Source: Bacillota bacterium (GTDB lineage: Bacteria; Bacillota; UBA4882; UBA8346). Taken from it: a DNA stretch of 20,587 nucleotides. A model generated the notes under the pieces. It had not been told where the DNA came from and ran no database searches. It saw only the letters and a program-made list of their open reading frames with translations. The DNA is taken from the NCBI GenBank assembly GCA_023392595.1, contig JAEVYU010000078.1, positions 1 to 20,587 on the forward strand, given 5' to 3'. This document shows positions 14,929 to 20,587 of the stretch, one piece after another. Every line of letters starts with the position of its first letter. The first letter of the stretch is position 1. Made by a program: the position numbers and the translations under genes.

Positions 14929-15951
14929 ATGAAATCTTGCGTCATCACGGAGCCTTTCCATTATGAGATCCGCGAGGTTCCCATCCCTGAACCCAAGGAT
15001 GATGAAGTCCAGATCAAAATGATGGCTGCCGGTGTATGCGGCAGTGACTTACATATTTATCGCGGAGAAAATCCCTGTTCGAGCTATCCTTTGGTGCCCG
15101 GACATGAAAATGTGGGAATCATCTCGAAAACCGGCAAGAATGTCACGAATTTCAAAATCGGCGATCATGTTGTCGTCGACCTGATTATTACTTGCGGCCA
15201 TTGCTATCAATGCACCCACGAACGGGAGAATGTTTGCGAAACCGTTTTGGTCCGCGGCAGCGGTACCGATGGCGGCTGGCGTGAATATTTCACCGCGCCG
15301 GAAAGCGATGTTTACCGGATTGACCCCGCTATCCGCTGGGAGGATGCCGCGCTTATCGAGCCGCTGGCTATCGGGGAGCATTGCACCAACCGGGGTAGGG
15401 TATCGGCGGAAGACACCGTATTTATTCTGGGGGCCGGAACTATCGGCACGATTATTGCACAGGCCTGTAAAGTGAAAGGGGCCAGGGTTATCTGTTGCGA
15501 TATTGATAAGGAATCTTTGGAGCGCTCTAAGAAATTCGGCGCCGACTATATCATTGATAGCAGGAAGGAGGATATCGTCAGCCGGGTACAGGAAATCACG
15601 GGAGGTCACGGTTGTACGGTTGCCTTTGATGCCGCCTGTTTTCCGGGGAGTTTGGCCGGTTTACTTAAGGTTGGCATCGTCTGTAATGCCGGTCGCATTG
15701 TACCGATGGGTTTTAGTGATAAACCGGAAAACTTCAGCCAGGCCGATATCAATAAGCGGGAGCTGGATATCATCGGTAGCCGGATGAGCGCCTACCAGTT
15801 TAAACAAACCGCCCAAAATATGGCGGCAGGGAAATATCGTCTGGAAGGATTGGCGACTACCTTTGTGACGTTCAGTGAGATTGAAAAAGTTTTCAATAAT
15901 ATGACGCATCCCGATCCCGCGGTAAAGAAAACCGTAATCTTGTTCGATTGA
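14929..15951 (+). CDS. Zinc-dependent sugar-acid dehydrogenase (RspB/L-gulonate or L-idonate 5-dehydrogenase-like)
   Basis: A 340-residue medium-chain dehydrogenase. Catalytic zinc ligands appear as Cys37 (GVCGSD) and His59-Glu60 (PGHE). The structural zinc site is Cys89, 92, 95 and 103 (CGHCYQCTHERENVC). The nucleotide fold has GAGTIG at 168-173, followed by VICCDID, whose aspartate points to NAD. Its opening (MKSCVITEPF, GVCGSDLHIYRG) resembles E. coli RspB. RspB pairs with the ManD-family RspA, and a ManD-family gene lies two genes downstream here. Expected reaction: oxidation at C5 of L-gulonate or L-idonate to D-fructuronate or 5-ketogluconate. It starts 6 bases after dppF. Substrate is inferred, family is sure. 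Confidence 0.85.
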   Translation: MKSCVITEPFHYEIREVPIPEPKDDEVQIKMMAAGVCGSDLHIYRGENPCSSYPLVPGHENVGIISKTGKNVTNFKIGDHVVVDLIITCGHCYQCTHERENVCETVLVRGSGTDGGWREYFTAPESDVYRIDPAIRWEDAALIEPLAIGEHCTNRGRVSAEDTVFILGAGTIGTIIAQACKVKGARVICCDIDKESLERSKKFGADYIIDSRKEDIVSRVQEITGGHGCTVAFDAACFPGSLAGLLKVGIVCNAGRIVPMGFSDKPENFSQADINKRELDIIGSRMSAYQFKQTAQNMAAGKYRLEGLATTFVTFSEIEKVFNNMTHPDPAVKKTVILFD

Positions 15952-15996
15952 CGGACCGTTTCGGGAAACCATTTCGGAATAAAAGGAGATATTACA

Positions 15997-16764
15997 ATGG
16001 CTGCCAATAGTATGTTTGATGTTGCCGGAAAACATTGCATTGTTACCGGAGGAGCGCAAGGGTTATCGCGCGGCATGGCCGAGGCCTTGCTTGAAAATGG
16101 TTGTAAAGTTGTCCTGGTCGATGTTCAAAAAGAGAAGCTGGAAAGTGTTTGTGCCCAGTATAATGCCCAAGGATACCAGGCTTATGCTGTCACCGGCAAC
16201 TTGGCCGATCGGACCGACATTAACCGGATATTCGACGAATCGATGGCGGTTTTAGACGGGAAACTTGATGTGTTGATTCCGGCGGCCGGGATTCAGCGCC
16301 GTCATTTGCCGGAGGAATTTCCATTGGAAGAATGGGATTTGGTTCTTAATATTAACCTGAACCATGTATTTATCATGATCCAAAAAGCGTTGAATGTGAT
16401 GCTGAAACAACCGGCCGGGGGAAAGATTATTACCATCGGATCGATGGTTACTTGGTTTGGCGGTACGACCGTTCCTGCTTATACCGCTTCCAAAGGCGCC
16501 GTTTCCCAATTGACCAAAAGCCTCGCCGTGGATTGCGCCGGTCGTAATATCAATATTAATGCCCTATGCCCCGGCTATATGGATACGGAAATGTGCGCCA
16601 ATATGACTCAAGCACGCAAAGACGAATGCGCCCAACGGATTCCGGCCGGCCGGTGGGGAACCCCGGCCGATATGAAAGGCCCTGTCTTATTCTTAGCCTC
16701 CAGCGCTTCCAATTACCTGAATGGCGCTACCATTCCTATCGATGGCGGATATTTGGTTAAGTAA
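15997..16764 (+). CDS. Short-chain dehydrogenase, KduD/IdnO/UxuB-like
   Basis: A 255-residue classical SDR. The cofactor motif TGGAQGLSRG lies at 17-26 with Asp42 at the end of the second strand, favouring NAD. The usual NNAG appears as PAAG (96-99). The catalytic Ser149, Tyr162 and Lys166 are present (IGSM, AYTASK). The stretch AAGIQRRHLPEEFPLEEWD is close to KduD and gluconate 5-dehydrogenase proteins. In the local pathway it would reduce the keto-acid made by the preceding dehydrogenase: D-fructuronate to D-mannonate, or 5-ketogluconate to gluconate. KduD-type activity on an unsaturated-uronate product is the main alternative. AAGGAG lies 8 bases before the ATG. Confidence 0.85.
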   Translation: MAANSMFDVAGKHCIVTGGAQGLSRGMAEALLENGCKVVLVDVQKEKLESVCAQYNAQGYQAYAVTGNLADRTDINRIFDESMAVLDGKLDVLIPAAGIQRRHLPEEFPLEEWDLVLNINLNHVFIMIQKALNVMLKQPAGGKIITIGSMVTWFGGTTVPAYTASKGAVSQLTKSLAVDCAGRNININALCPGYMDTEMCANMTQARKDECAQRIPAGRWGTPADMKGPVLFLASSASNYLNGATIPIDGGYLVK

Positions 16765-16862
16765 TTTGGAAGTACCATAAGTGATATCGCAGCGGGAACG
16801 GTTCTAATTTCGAAAACGGGCCGGGCGTTGCAATGATTTGGTAACAAGGGAGGGGATCGTTG

Positions 16863-18113
16863 ATGAATCCAAAAATCGAAGATATCAAGGTCATTTTGAC
16901 AGCGCCGGAAGGCATTAATCTGGTTGTCGTTAAAGTAATGACCAGCGAACCCGGTTTGTATGGCCTGGGGTGCGCAACTTTTGCATATCGGCATTTGACA
17001 GTAAAACACTTGATCGAGGAATATTTACGTCCCTTGGTCATAGGACGGGATGTCGCCCGGATCAACGAACTTTGGCAATTGATGCATCAAAACGCATACT
17101 GGCGTTGCGGTCCCATTATGAATAACGCTATTTCGGGCATAGACATGGCGTTATGGGACATCAAAGGCAAAATGGCCCAGATGCCATTGTATGACTTGTT
17201 TGGAGGTAAAATGCGGGAAGGTGTTCCTGTTTACCGCCATGCCGACGGCCGTGACGCCGGTGAGATTTGTGAAAACATTGCGAAATACCGGAGTATCGGC
17301 ATCCGCCATATCCGCTGCCAGTGCGGCGGCTATGGGGGCGGCGGCTACGGGAATGCCCCCGACTGGGCGGCCAAAGGTGCGCTTGACGGTATTTATCTTG
17401 ATGCCAAGAAATATATGCGGGATACATTAAAACTGTTCGAGGATATTCGCGCCAAAATCGGTTTTGAAATCGATCTGCTTCATGACGTGCATGAGCGGAT
17501 TCATCCTACCGATGCTGTCCGTTTTGTAAAGGAAATGGAACCCTATAAGTTGTTTTTTATGGAAGATGTGGTCCCTTTGGAACAGAGCGAATGGCTGGGG
17601 AAGATTCGCCAGACCAGTGTCACTCCGCTGGCTCAGGGCGAATTGTTTAACAACCCCGCCGAGTACAAGAGCTTGGTGCAGAACCGGATGATCGATTTTA
17701 TCCGGGTCCATATCAGTCAAGTCGGCGGAATTACTCCGGCCTACAAGTTACAGCAGTTCTGTGAACAGTATGGCGTACGTATTTGTTGGCATGGCCCCGG
17801 AGATATGAGCCCTGTTGCCCATGCCGCTAATATTCATATTGATTTAGCCGCCGCCAATCTTGGGTTGCAAGAGTGGAGCGGCATTGAGCCCCCGAACTTC
17901 GTCATTCAACAGCTGAAAGGTCCCCACGGCGCCTTGATGGAAGTCTTCCCGGGCATGCCTGCCTATGGTAACGATGGTTTTGTTTATGCCAGCGATAAAC
18001 CGGGCCTCGGTGTGGAAATTGATGAAAAGGAAGCGGCTCAATATCCCTGTGAGAATACGGTAACCACTTGGACTCAAACGCGTCTGCGCGACGGATCTTT
18101 GCAGACTCCATAA
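16863..18113 (+). CDS. Mannonate/gluconate dehydratase, ManD (RspA) subgroup of the enolase superfamily
   Basis: A 416-residue enzyme removing water from D-mannonate or D-gluconate to give 2-keto-3-deoxy-D-gluconate. The ManD residue set is complete: Asp208 and His210 (LLHDVHER), Glu234 (FMEDV) and Glu260 (QGE) for Mg2+ or catalysis, Arg281, His310 and Asp314 (WHGPGDMSP), and Glu337 (LQEW). The Pro of HGPGD is what I recall for low-efficiency, RspA-like members, where high-efficiency enzymes carry Ala; this needs checking. AGGGG precedes ATG 16863 by 7 bases; TTG 16860 is just upstream. It is the last gene of the operon. No KDG kinase or aldolase follows in the window. Confidence 0.88.
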   Translation: MNPKIEDIKVILTAPEGINLVVVKVMTSEPGLYGLGCATFAYRHLTVKHLIEEYLRPLVIGRDVARINELWQLMHQNAYWRCGPIMNNAISGIDMALWDIKGKMAQMPLYDLFGGKMREGVPVYRHADGRDAGEICENIAKYRSIGIRHIRCQCGGYGGGGYGNAPDWAAKGALDGIYLDAKKYMRDTLKLFEDIRAKIGFEIDLLHDVHERIHPTDAVRFVKEMEPYKLFFMEDVVPLEQSEWLGKIRQTSVTPLAQGELFNNPAEYKSLVQNRMIDFIRVHISQVGGITPAYKLQQFCEQYGVRICWHGPGDMSPVAHAANIHIDLAAANLGLQEWSGIEPPNFVIQQLKGPHGALMEVFPGMPAYGNDGFVYASDKPGLGVEIDEKEAAQYPCENTVTTWTQTRLRDGSLQTP

Positions 18114-18233
18114 ATCGTATTTGCATAACCGGGAACCTGTAAATTGTTTTCCGGATGGGATTGGCAGGAATACTAAACATTACCCACATTTTTGGGAAAC
18201 CAATATATGATGGATAATGAATATGGTGAAGCG

Positions 18234-18255
18234 AATTGAAAAAATTTTTTCAATT
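18234..18255. terminator. AT-only 22-bp perfect palindrome after the sugar-acid operon
   Basis: The arms AATTGAAAAAA and TTTTTTCAATT meet with no loop, about 120 bases after the ManD stop. A-run and T-run symmetry suggests a bidirectional terminator, but an AT-only stem is weak. Confidence 0.35.
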
Positions 18256-18279
18256 TGACGTCACCGCCTAACATCTTTC

Positions 18280-18288
18280 TGTGGATAA
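18280..18288 (-). promoter_or_regulatory. Perfect DnaA box
   Basis: TGTGGATAA is the exact reverse complement of TTATCCACA. A one-mismatch version, TTATCGACA, lies at 18415-18423. A single 9-mer can occur by chance in 20 kb, so a replication role is not established. Confidence 0.4.
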
Positions 18289-18416
18289 CTCAAGACGTGA
18301 TTCCCCAAAGCAGCTTTGGTTTTGACTTTCAACGTTTATAGTTATCAATCGGGCATTTATCAGGAATAATGCTTTAGAAAATCTTCTAAAACCTTTTCAT
18401 ATCAGCATCTAGAGTT

Positions 18417-18436
18417 ATCGACACAAAATCGACACA
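18417..18436 (+). repeat. Tandem direct repeat ATCGACACA
   Basis: Two exact copies (18417-18425 and 18428-18436) are spaced 11 bases apart start to start, about one helical turn. The first overlaps the DnaA-like TTATCGACA. Confidence 0.7.
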
Positions 18437-18461
18437 CTTTTTTCAGAAAAATGTGATAATA

Positions 18462-18576
18462 TGGTAATGGGTAAATGCGGGATTCCTCAGAATTCCTTCG
18501 GAATCCCGTTGAAATCCCCAACGTAAGACGGAATGGCGAAACATAAACGCTGCGGTTAGAGACCGGAGCGTTTTTT
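18462..18576 (+). ncRNA. Candidate structured leader or small RNA ending in an intrinsic terminator
   Basis: It follows an extended -10-like TGTGATAAT. Stem 1: GGGATTCC (18479-18486) with GGAATCCC (18500-18507). Stem 2: CGTTG with CAACG (18507-18523). Stem 3: AACGCT-CGGT with ACCG-AGCGTT (about 18546-18571), followed by TTTTTT. I do not recognise a known riboswitch class. No -35 box of proper spacing is evident. Confidence 0.4.
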
Positions 18577-18620
18577 GATGGGCTTTTCCGGTGGGGGTCG
18601 CGCGCGCGTGCTTTACCCGC

Positions 18621-18642
18621 GGCTTGATGGAAAAATCAAGCC
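18621..18642 (+). repeat. Hairpin with 8-bp perfect arms
   Basis: GGCTTGAT (18621-18628) and ATCAAGCC (18635-18642) enclose GGAAAA. It lies between the two T-tailed hairpins. Confidence 0.75.
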
Positions 18643-18652
18643 TAAAACGTTC

Positions 18653-18684
18653 AAAGAGCGGCTTTTTACAGTTCGCTCTTTTTT
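18653..18684 (+). terminator. Intrinsic terminator/attenuator directly before the 18712 gene
   Basis: AAAGAGCG (18653-18660) pairs with CGCTCTTT (18674-18681), and the T-run continues to 18684. The ribosome site AAGGAGGTG begins only about 10 bases later, so the hairpin is placed to gate expression of the downstream gene. Confidence 0.65.
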
Positions 18685-18711
18685 ATTGCCTTGAAAGGAG
18701 GTGAATGAAAG

Positions 18712-19059
18712 ATGGCCACATTTGCAAAACGGCTTATTACAGCCGAAAATATGATCGCCGGGCTCGCCGCCCATACCGATGAGGTGAGTCAAAGGGGGTT
18801 TACCAAGGAAGTCATCGGCCAGATGACCGCTCTATACCAAAAAGCGGTGGGACTGGATGACAAACGCAATGCCCTCAAGGCGCGCAGTCGGGAAGCCACC
18901 AGTGAAGCGGAAAAGACCATGGGCCAGCTGGAGGGTTTGTGCGGCAACGCCAGGCAGATCGTTCGCATGGATTTCGTTGAAGAGACCTGGCCTGAGTTTG
19001 GGTTCAGGAAAGGCGAGTATGCTGGCAAAAAGGCAACCGAGAAGGACAAGGTCGGTTAA
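18712..19059 (+). CDS. Hypothetical helical protein, 115 residues
   Basis: The ATG at 18712 is preceded by a perfect AAGGAGGTG site. The protein (MATFAKRLITAENMIAGLAA at the start) is charged, with heptad-like stretches in the middle (KAVGLDDKRNALKARSREAT) and no membrane segment or signal peptide, so it is probably a cytosolic helical or coiled-coil protein. The C-terminal GFRKGEYAGKKATEKDK is basic. I do not recognise the family; a resemblance to small hypothetical proteins of spirochaetes and Firmicutes is only an impression. It stands alone between a terminator and a long inverted repeat and precedes mobile-element debris. Confidence 0.65.
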   Translation: MATFAKRLITAENMIAGLAAHTDEVSQRGFTKEVIGQMTALYQKAVGLDDKRNALKARSREATSEAEKTMGQLEGLCGNARQIVRMDFVEETWPEFGFRKGEYAGKKATEKDKVG

Positions 19060-19068
19060 AAGGAACCG

Positions 19069-19122
19069 GTTCCGGCGGTCTCTCGCAAGAGCGTTTTTGA
19101 AAAAGCGTGGGACTGCCGGAAC
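19069..19122. repeat. Inverted repeat with 12-bp arms downstream of the hypothetical gene
   Basis: GTTCCGGCGGTC (19069-19080) and GACTGCCGGAAC (19111-19122) pair with one G-T mismatch around a 30-base middle. GGAACCGGTTCC (19062-19073) is itself a 12-bp palindrome overlapping the left arm. It could be a long terminator stem or an element end. Confidence 0.6.
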
Positions 19123-19468
19123 GAAAATTAATCAGGGAAAGTTCGTTGATGGAAAGATGGTTTTGAATGAATTAGGCAGAATTGTTTATACGGAATGGCA
19201 AAATACGCCGGAGAAACGCTCTAATGGGATCCTGGAGATTCGTCGTAATGCCCAATCATGTGCATGTTATTTTTATGATTGCCGAAAATCGCGGCCCAAT
19301 GGTGAAATGTATGGATGTATCATTGGATAGGGATATGGCATGGGGTAGGGGCGTATTGCAATACGCCCCTACGATCCCAAATACAACGACCCAAAATTCC
19401 GTTAATCATTTCCAATAATCATTACCGAAGCGTTTCGTTCACAATCCCAAACCGTCGGCGCTATCGAG
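19123..19468 (+). pseudogene. REP-associated tyrosine transposase (RAYT, IS200-like), decayed
   Basis: Three frames carry pieces in the right order. First GKFVDGKMVLNELGRIVYTE and WQNTPEKRSN (19136-19225). Then, in another frame, RFVVMPNHVHVIFMIAENRG (from about 19220), which contains the HxH metal motif (HVH) of the Y1 transposase family, followed by RGVLQYAPT. A third frame has SQSQTVGAI near 19440-19465, the usual start of the segment leading to the catalytic tyrosine helix. The N-terminal 40-odd residues and the catalytic tyrosine region are missing. RAYTs are single-copy domesticated transposases that move REP palindromes; one such palindrome lies inside this relic. Non-functional. Confidence 0.75.
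19345..19372. repeat. 28-bp perfect palindrome (REP-like), inside the RAYT relic
   Basis: The left arm GTAGGGGCGTATTG is exactly mirrored by CAATACGCCCCTAC. The GTAGGGGCG...CGCCCCTAC form resembles the dispersed palindromes associated with RAYT transposases. Confidence 0.8.
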
Positions 19469-19535
19469 ACACTATAGGGGTAAACTACGTGTAAAACTCC
19501 TCACAAAGCAGCGGGGTTCATTCTGGGGAGAAGAA

Positions 19536-19880
19536 TTATTTATCATTGTTATCAAACGCTTCCGGGAAGATTTCTTTATTAATTCGATCCCATTTTGCAC
19601 GTTGCTCGGGGGTCATTTTTTCACGGGCTCGGATAAGGTAAATGACTTCCGGGTCGGATAAAATTTCCGGATTACGAATATCGGAACGGCCTAAGAGATA
19701 GTCCAATGTTACCGCAAAATAATCGGCCAGTTTTTGAAGGGTTGAAGAATCCGGCTCTCTTTTATCAGCTTCATATTGTGAAACAGTAGAATTTGCAAGC
19801 GAAAGAAATCTAGCTAATTCCATTTGAGTAATTCCTTTTTCTTCTCTTAATTCCCTTAATCTTTCGCCAAAGCTAGACAT
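19536..19880 (-). CDS. XRE-family (Cro/CI-like) transcriptional regulator
   Basis: A 114-residue protein with an N-terminal helix-turn-helix of the HTH_3 type (residues 5-65): FGERLRELREEKGITQMELA, then RFLSLANSTVSQYEADKREP and STLQKLADYFAVTLDYLLGR. The tail (66-114) is charged and has no known domain. AGGGGTG lies 6-7 bases before the ATG. It diverges from a near-consensus promoter driving a small gene, and repeated TTTCACA/TTTCGTG half-sites in between are probable operators. This is the usual layout of a phage or mobile-element repressor or of an autoregulated pair. A fragment of a close relative lies at 6340-6415. Confidence 0.9.
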   Translation of the reverse strand: MSSFGERLRELREEKGITQMELARFLSLANSTVSQYEADKREPDSSTLQKLADYFAVTLDYLLGRSDIRNPEILSDPEVIYLIRAREKMTPEQRAKWDRINKEIFPEAFDNNDK

Positions 19881-19956
19881 GATGACACCCCTTTTCTGAA
19901 GTTTATCACGAAATGTGAAAGCAGAAAAACATTTTCACAAAAAGACAAAACAAGTT

Positions 19957-19985
19957 TTGACTTTTACTTTTCGTGGAAATATAAT
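19957..19985 (+). promoter_or_regulatory. Near-consensus promoter facing the 20120 gene
   Basis: TTGACT (19957-19962) and TATAAT (19980-19985) are separated by exactly 17 bases. TTTCGTG-type half-sites lie in the spacer and TTTCACA on both sides (TTTTCACA near 19933, ATTTCACA near 19998), with CACGAAATGTGAAA near the XRE start, so XRE control is likely. Confidence 0.75.
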
Positions 19986-20119
19986 GAGACTATAAAATTT
20001 CACAATGAGTAAAAGAAAATCAAACCATAGGAAATAAAGTTGTAAGGTAAAAAGGATGAATTTTTTTCTTTTAAAGTTTTACTGAATGTCAACTCGAAAA
20101 AATAGAAGGGGGAATCGCC

Positions 20120-20422
20120 ATGCTGAAATCCTTCAGCGCCAAAATCAGGGAACTGCTGGCTAAACGAGTCGGTGAAGCCGAAGAGGAAGTGTTGCTTACC
20201 GATAAACATTTTCAGAGGTTGAACACCCTTATTAACGAAACCCTGGAACAGATTAGCCAAAGCCTGCCGGCGGAGAAAATGCAGCTCATCACCGAAGTGG
20301 ACAATTATTGGGGCGAACGGGACGAGCTGGCCTATGGACGCATGTACAGGCAGGGCTTGCTGGATGGGCTCACGGCCGACCGGCTGCTGCGGATGGCGCG
20401 GCGAGCTTGCAGGGAGAGGTGA
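20120..20422 (+). CDS. Small hypothetical protein, 100 residues
   Basis: The ATG at 20120 has AAGGGGG 6 bases upstream and lies about 130 bases downstream of the promoter at 19957. The protein is all-helical in appearance (MLKSFSAKIRELLAKRVGEA, then INETLEQISQSLPAEKMQLI) with a GRMYRQGLLDGL element. This arrangement recalls the small DUF6809-like proteins common beside Firmicute XRE genes, but I cannot confirm it. There is no membrane segment. It is paired with the divergent XRE gene. Confidence 0.6.
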   Translation: MLKSFSAKIRELLAKRVGEAEEEVLLTDKHFQRLNTLINETLEQISQSLPAEKMQLITEVDNYWGERDELAYGRMYRQGLLDGLTADRLLRMARRACRER

Positions 20423-20536
20423 AAATGAGGATAATGACCTTCCCTCTCTCAGATATTCATAAAGTGCTTTTCCCCCGATTTGCCAGACACTCAGTTAAGA
20501 GTATAAAATATAGACATTAAGGAGCTGAGTGAACTA
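20423..20536. other. Leader of the right-edge insertion sequence
   Basis: No gene. TGCCAGACACTCAGTTAAGA begins at 20481 and may be the left end of the IS3-type element, since such ends start with TG. The partner end is outside the window. Confidence 0.3.
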
Positions 20537-20587
20537 GTGGTAAACCGGAAGATTTATACAAAAGAATTTAAAGAACAAGCTGTACAG
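20537..20587 (+). CDS. IS3-family transposase OrfA, N-terminus (partial, runs off the right edge)
   Basis: A GTG at 20537, 12 bases after AAGGAG, starts VVNRKIYTKEFKEQAVQ and is open to the window end. The (K/R)(K/R)xYTKEFKEQAV opening is typical of the helix-turn-helix OrfA of IS3-family elements (IS911-like HTH_Tnp_1). OrfB with the DDE domain would follow outside the window. Whether the element is intact cannot be judged. Confidence 0.75.
   Translation, partial: MVNRKIYTKEFKEQAVQ

Larger units (their letters stand above)
18114..18711. other. 598-bp gene-free region with palindromes, DnaA-like boxes and a hairpin chain
   Basis: No gene is visible. From left to right it holds an AT-only 22-bp palindrome (18234-18255), a perfect DnaA box (18280-18288) and related boxes, a tandem ATCGACACA repeat, an extended -10-like TGTGATAAT (about 18453-18461), and at least five hairpins from 18479 to 18684, two with terminator T-runs. 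The last hairpin ends 13 bases before the ribosome site of the next gene. Confidence 0.6.

Noticed and set aside
18440..18600. tRNA or known riboswitch in the hairpin region
   Set aside because: No GGTTCGAATCC-type T-arm, and no known class consensus recognised by eye.
20000..20260. Minus-strand 86-residue open frame opposite the 20120 gene
   Set aside because: It crosses the divergent promoter region and has no ribosome site, while the opposite strand has a good start and a promoter.
1..20587. CRISPR array
   Set aside because: No regularly spaced direct repeats of 23-40 bases and no cas-like genes were seen.

Overview
The window looks like a chromosomal region of an anaerobic Firmicute (Clostridia/Limnochordia-like). 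Ribosome binding sites are strong AGGAGG types, FolD is of the clostridial form, and the mobile-element debris is typical of gut or sediment Firmicutes. The oligopeptide-type substrate-binding protein has no lipobox cysteine, which would suit a diderm Firmicute, but that is inference only. About half the window is a working catabolic locus; the rest is a mosaic of decaying mobile DNA.

Left part (1-4190, minus strand, visibly AT-richer): a one-carbon/folate operon running fchA - folD - tetR - remnants - N-formylglutamate amidohydrolase - folT. A strong promoter (TTGATA, 17-bp spacer, TATAAT) drives it, and two matching palindromes 30 bp apart are probable TetR operators. fchA, folD, tetR and the amidohydrolase read intact. 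An isochorismatase-like gene and a GyrI-like effector-binding gene are broken, and folT is frameshifted and then cut off by an IS5-type element running off the left edge.

Mobile relics (4190-6500): a GC-richer block with a badly eroded relaxase gene of an integrative conjugative element, dense palindromes, and a frameshifted small membrane-protein gene of the same kind of element. These are followed by a headless, frameshifted collagen-like protein gene and a short XRE-regulator relic. The folate operon may once have been cargo of this element (inference).

Catabolic locus (6506-18113): a membrane-anchored AraC-type regulator (minus strand) faces a plus-strand operon. The operon encodes an Opp/Dpp-type ABC transporter (binding protein, two permeases, two ATPases), a zinc dehydrogenase resembling E. 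coli RspB, a short-chain dehydrogenase, and a ManD/RspA-type sugar-acid dehydratase. Together these suggest uptake of a sugar acid such as L-gulonate or L-idonate and its conversion through a keto-acid and an aldonate to 2-keto-3-deoxygluconate.

Right part (18114-20587): a gene-free stretch with one perfect DnaA box and a chain of hairpins, a small unrecognised protein, a decayed REP-associated (RAYT) transposase holding a 28-bp perfect palindrome, an XRE regulator facing a small hypothetical gene across a near-consensus promoter, and the start of an IS3-family orfA at the right edge.
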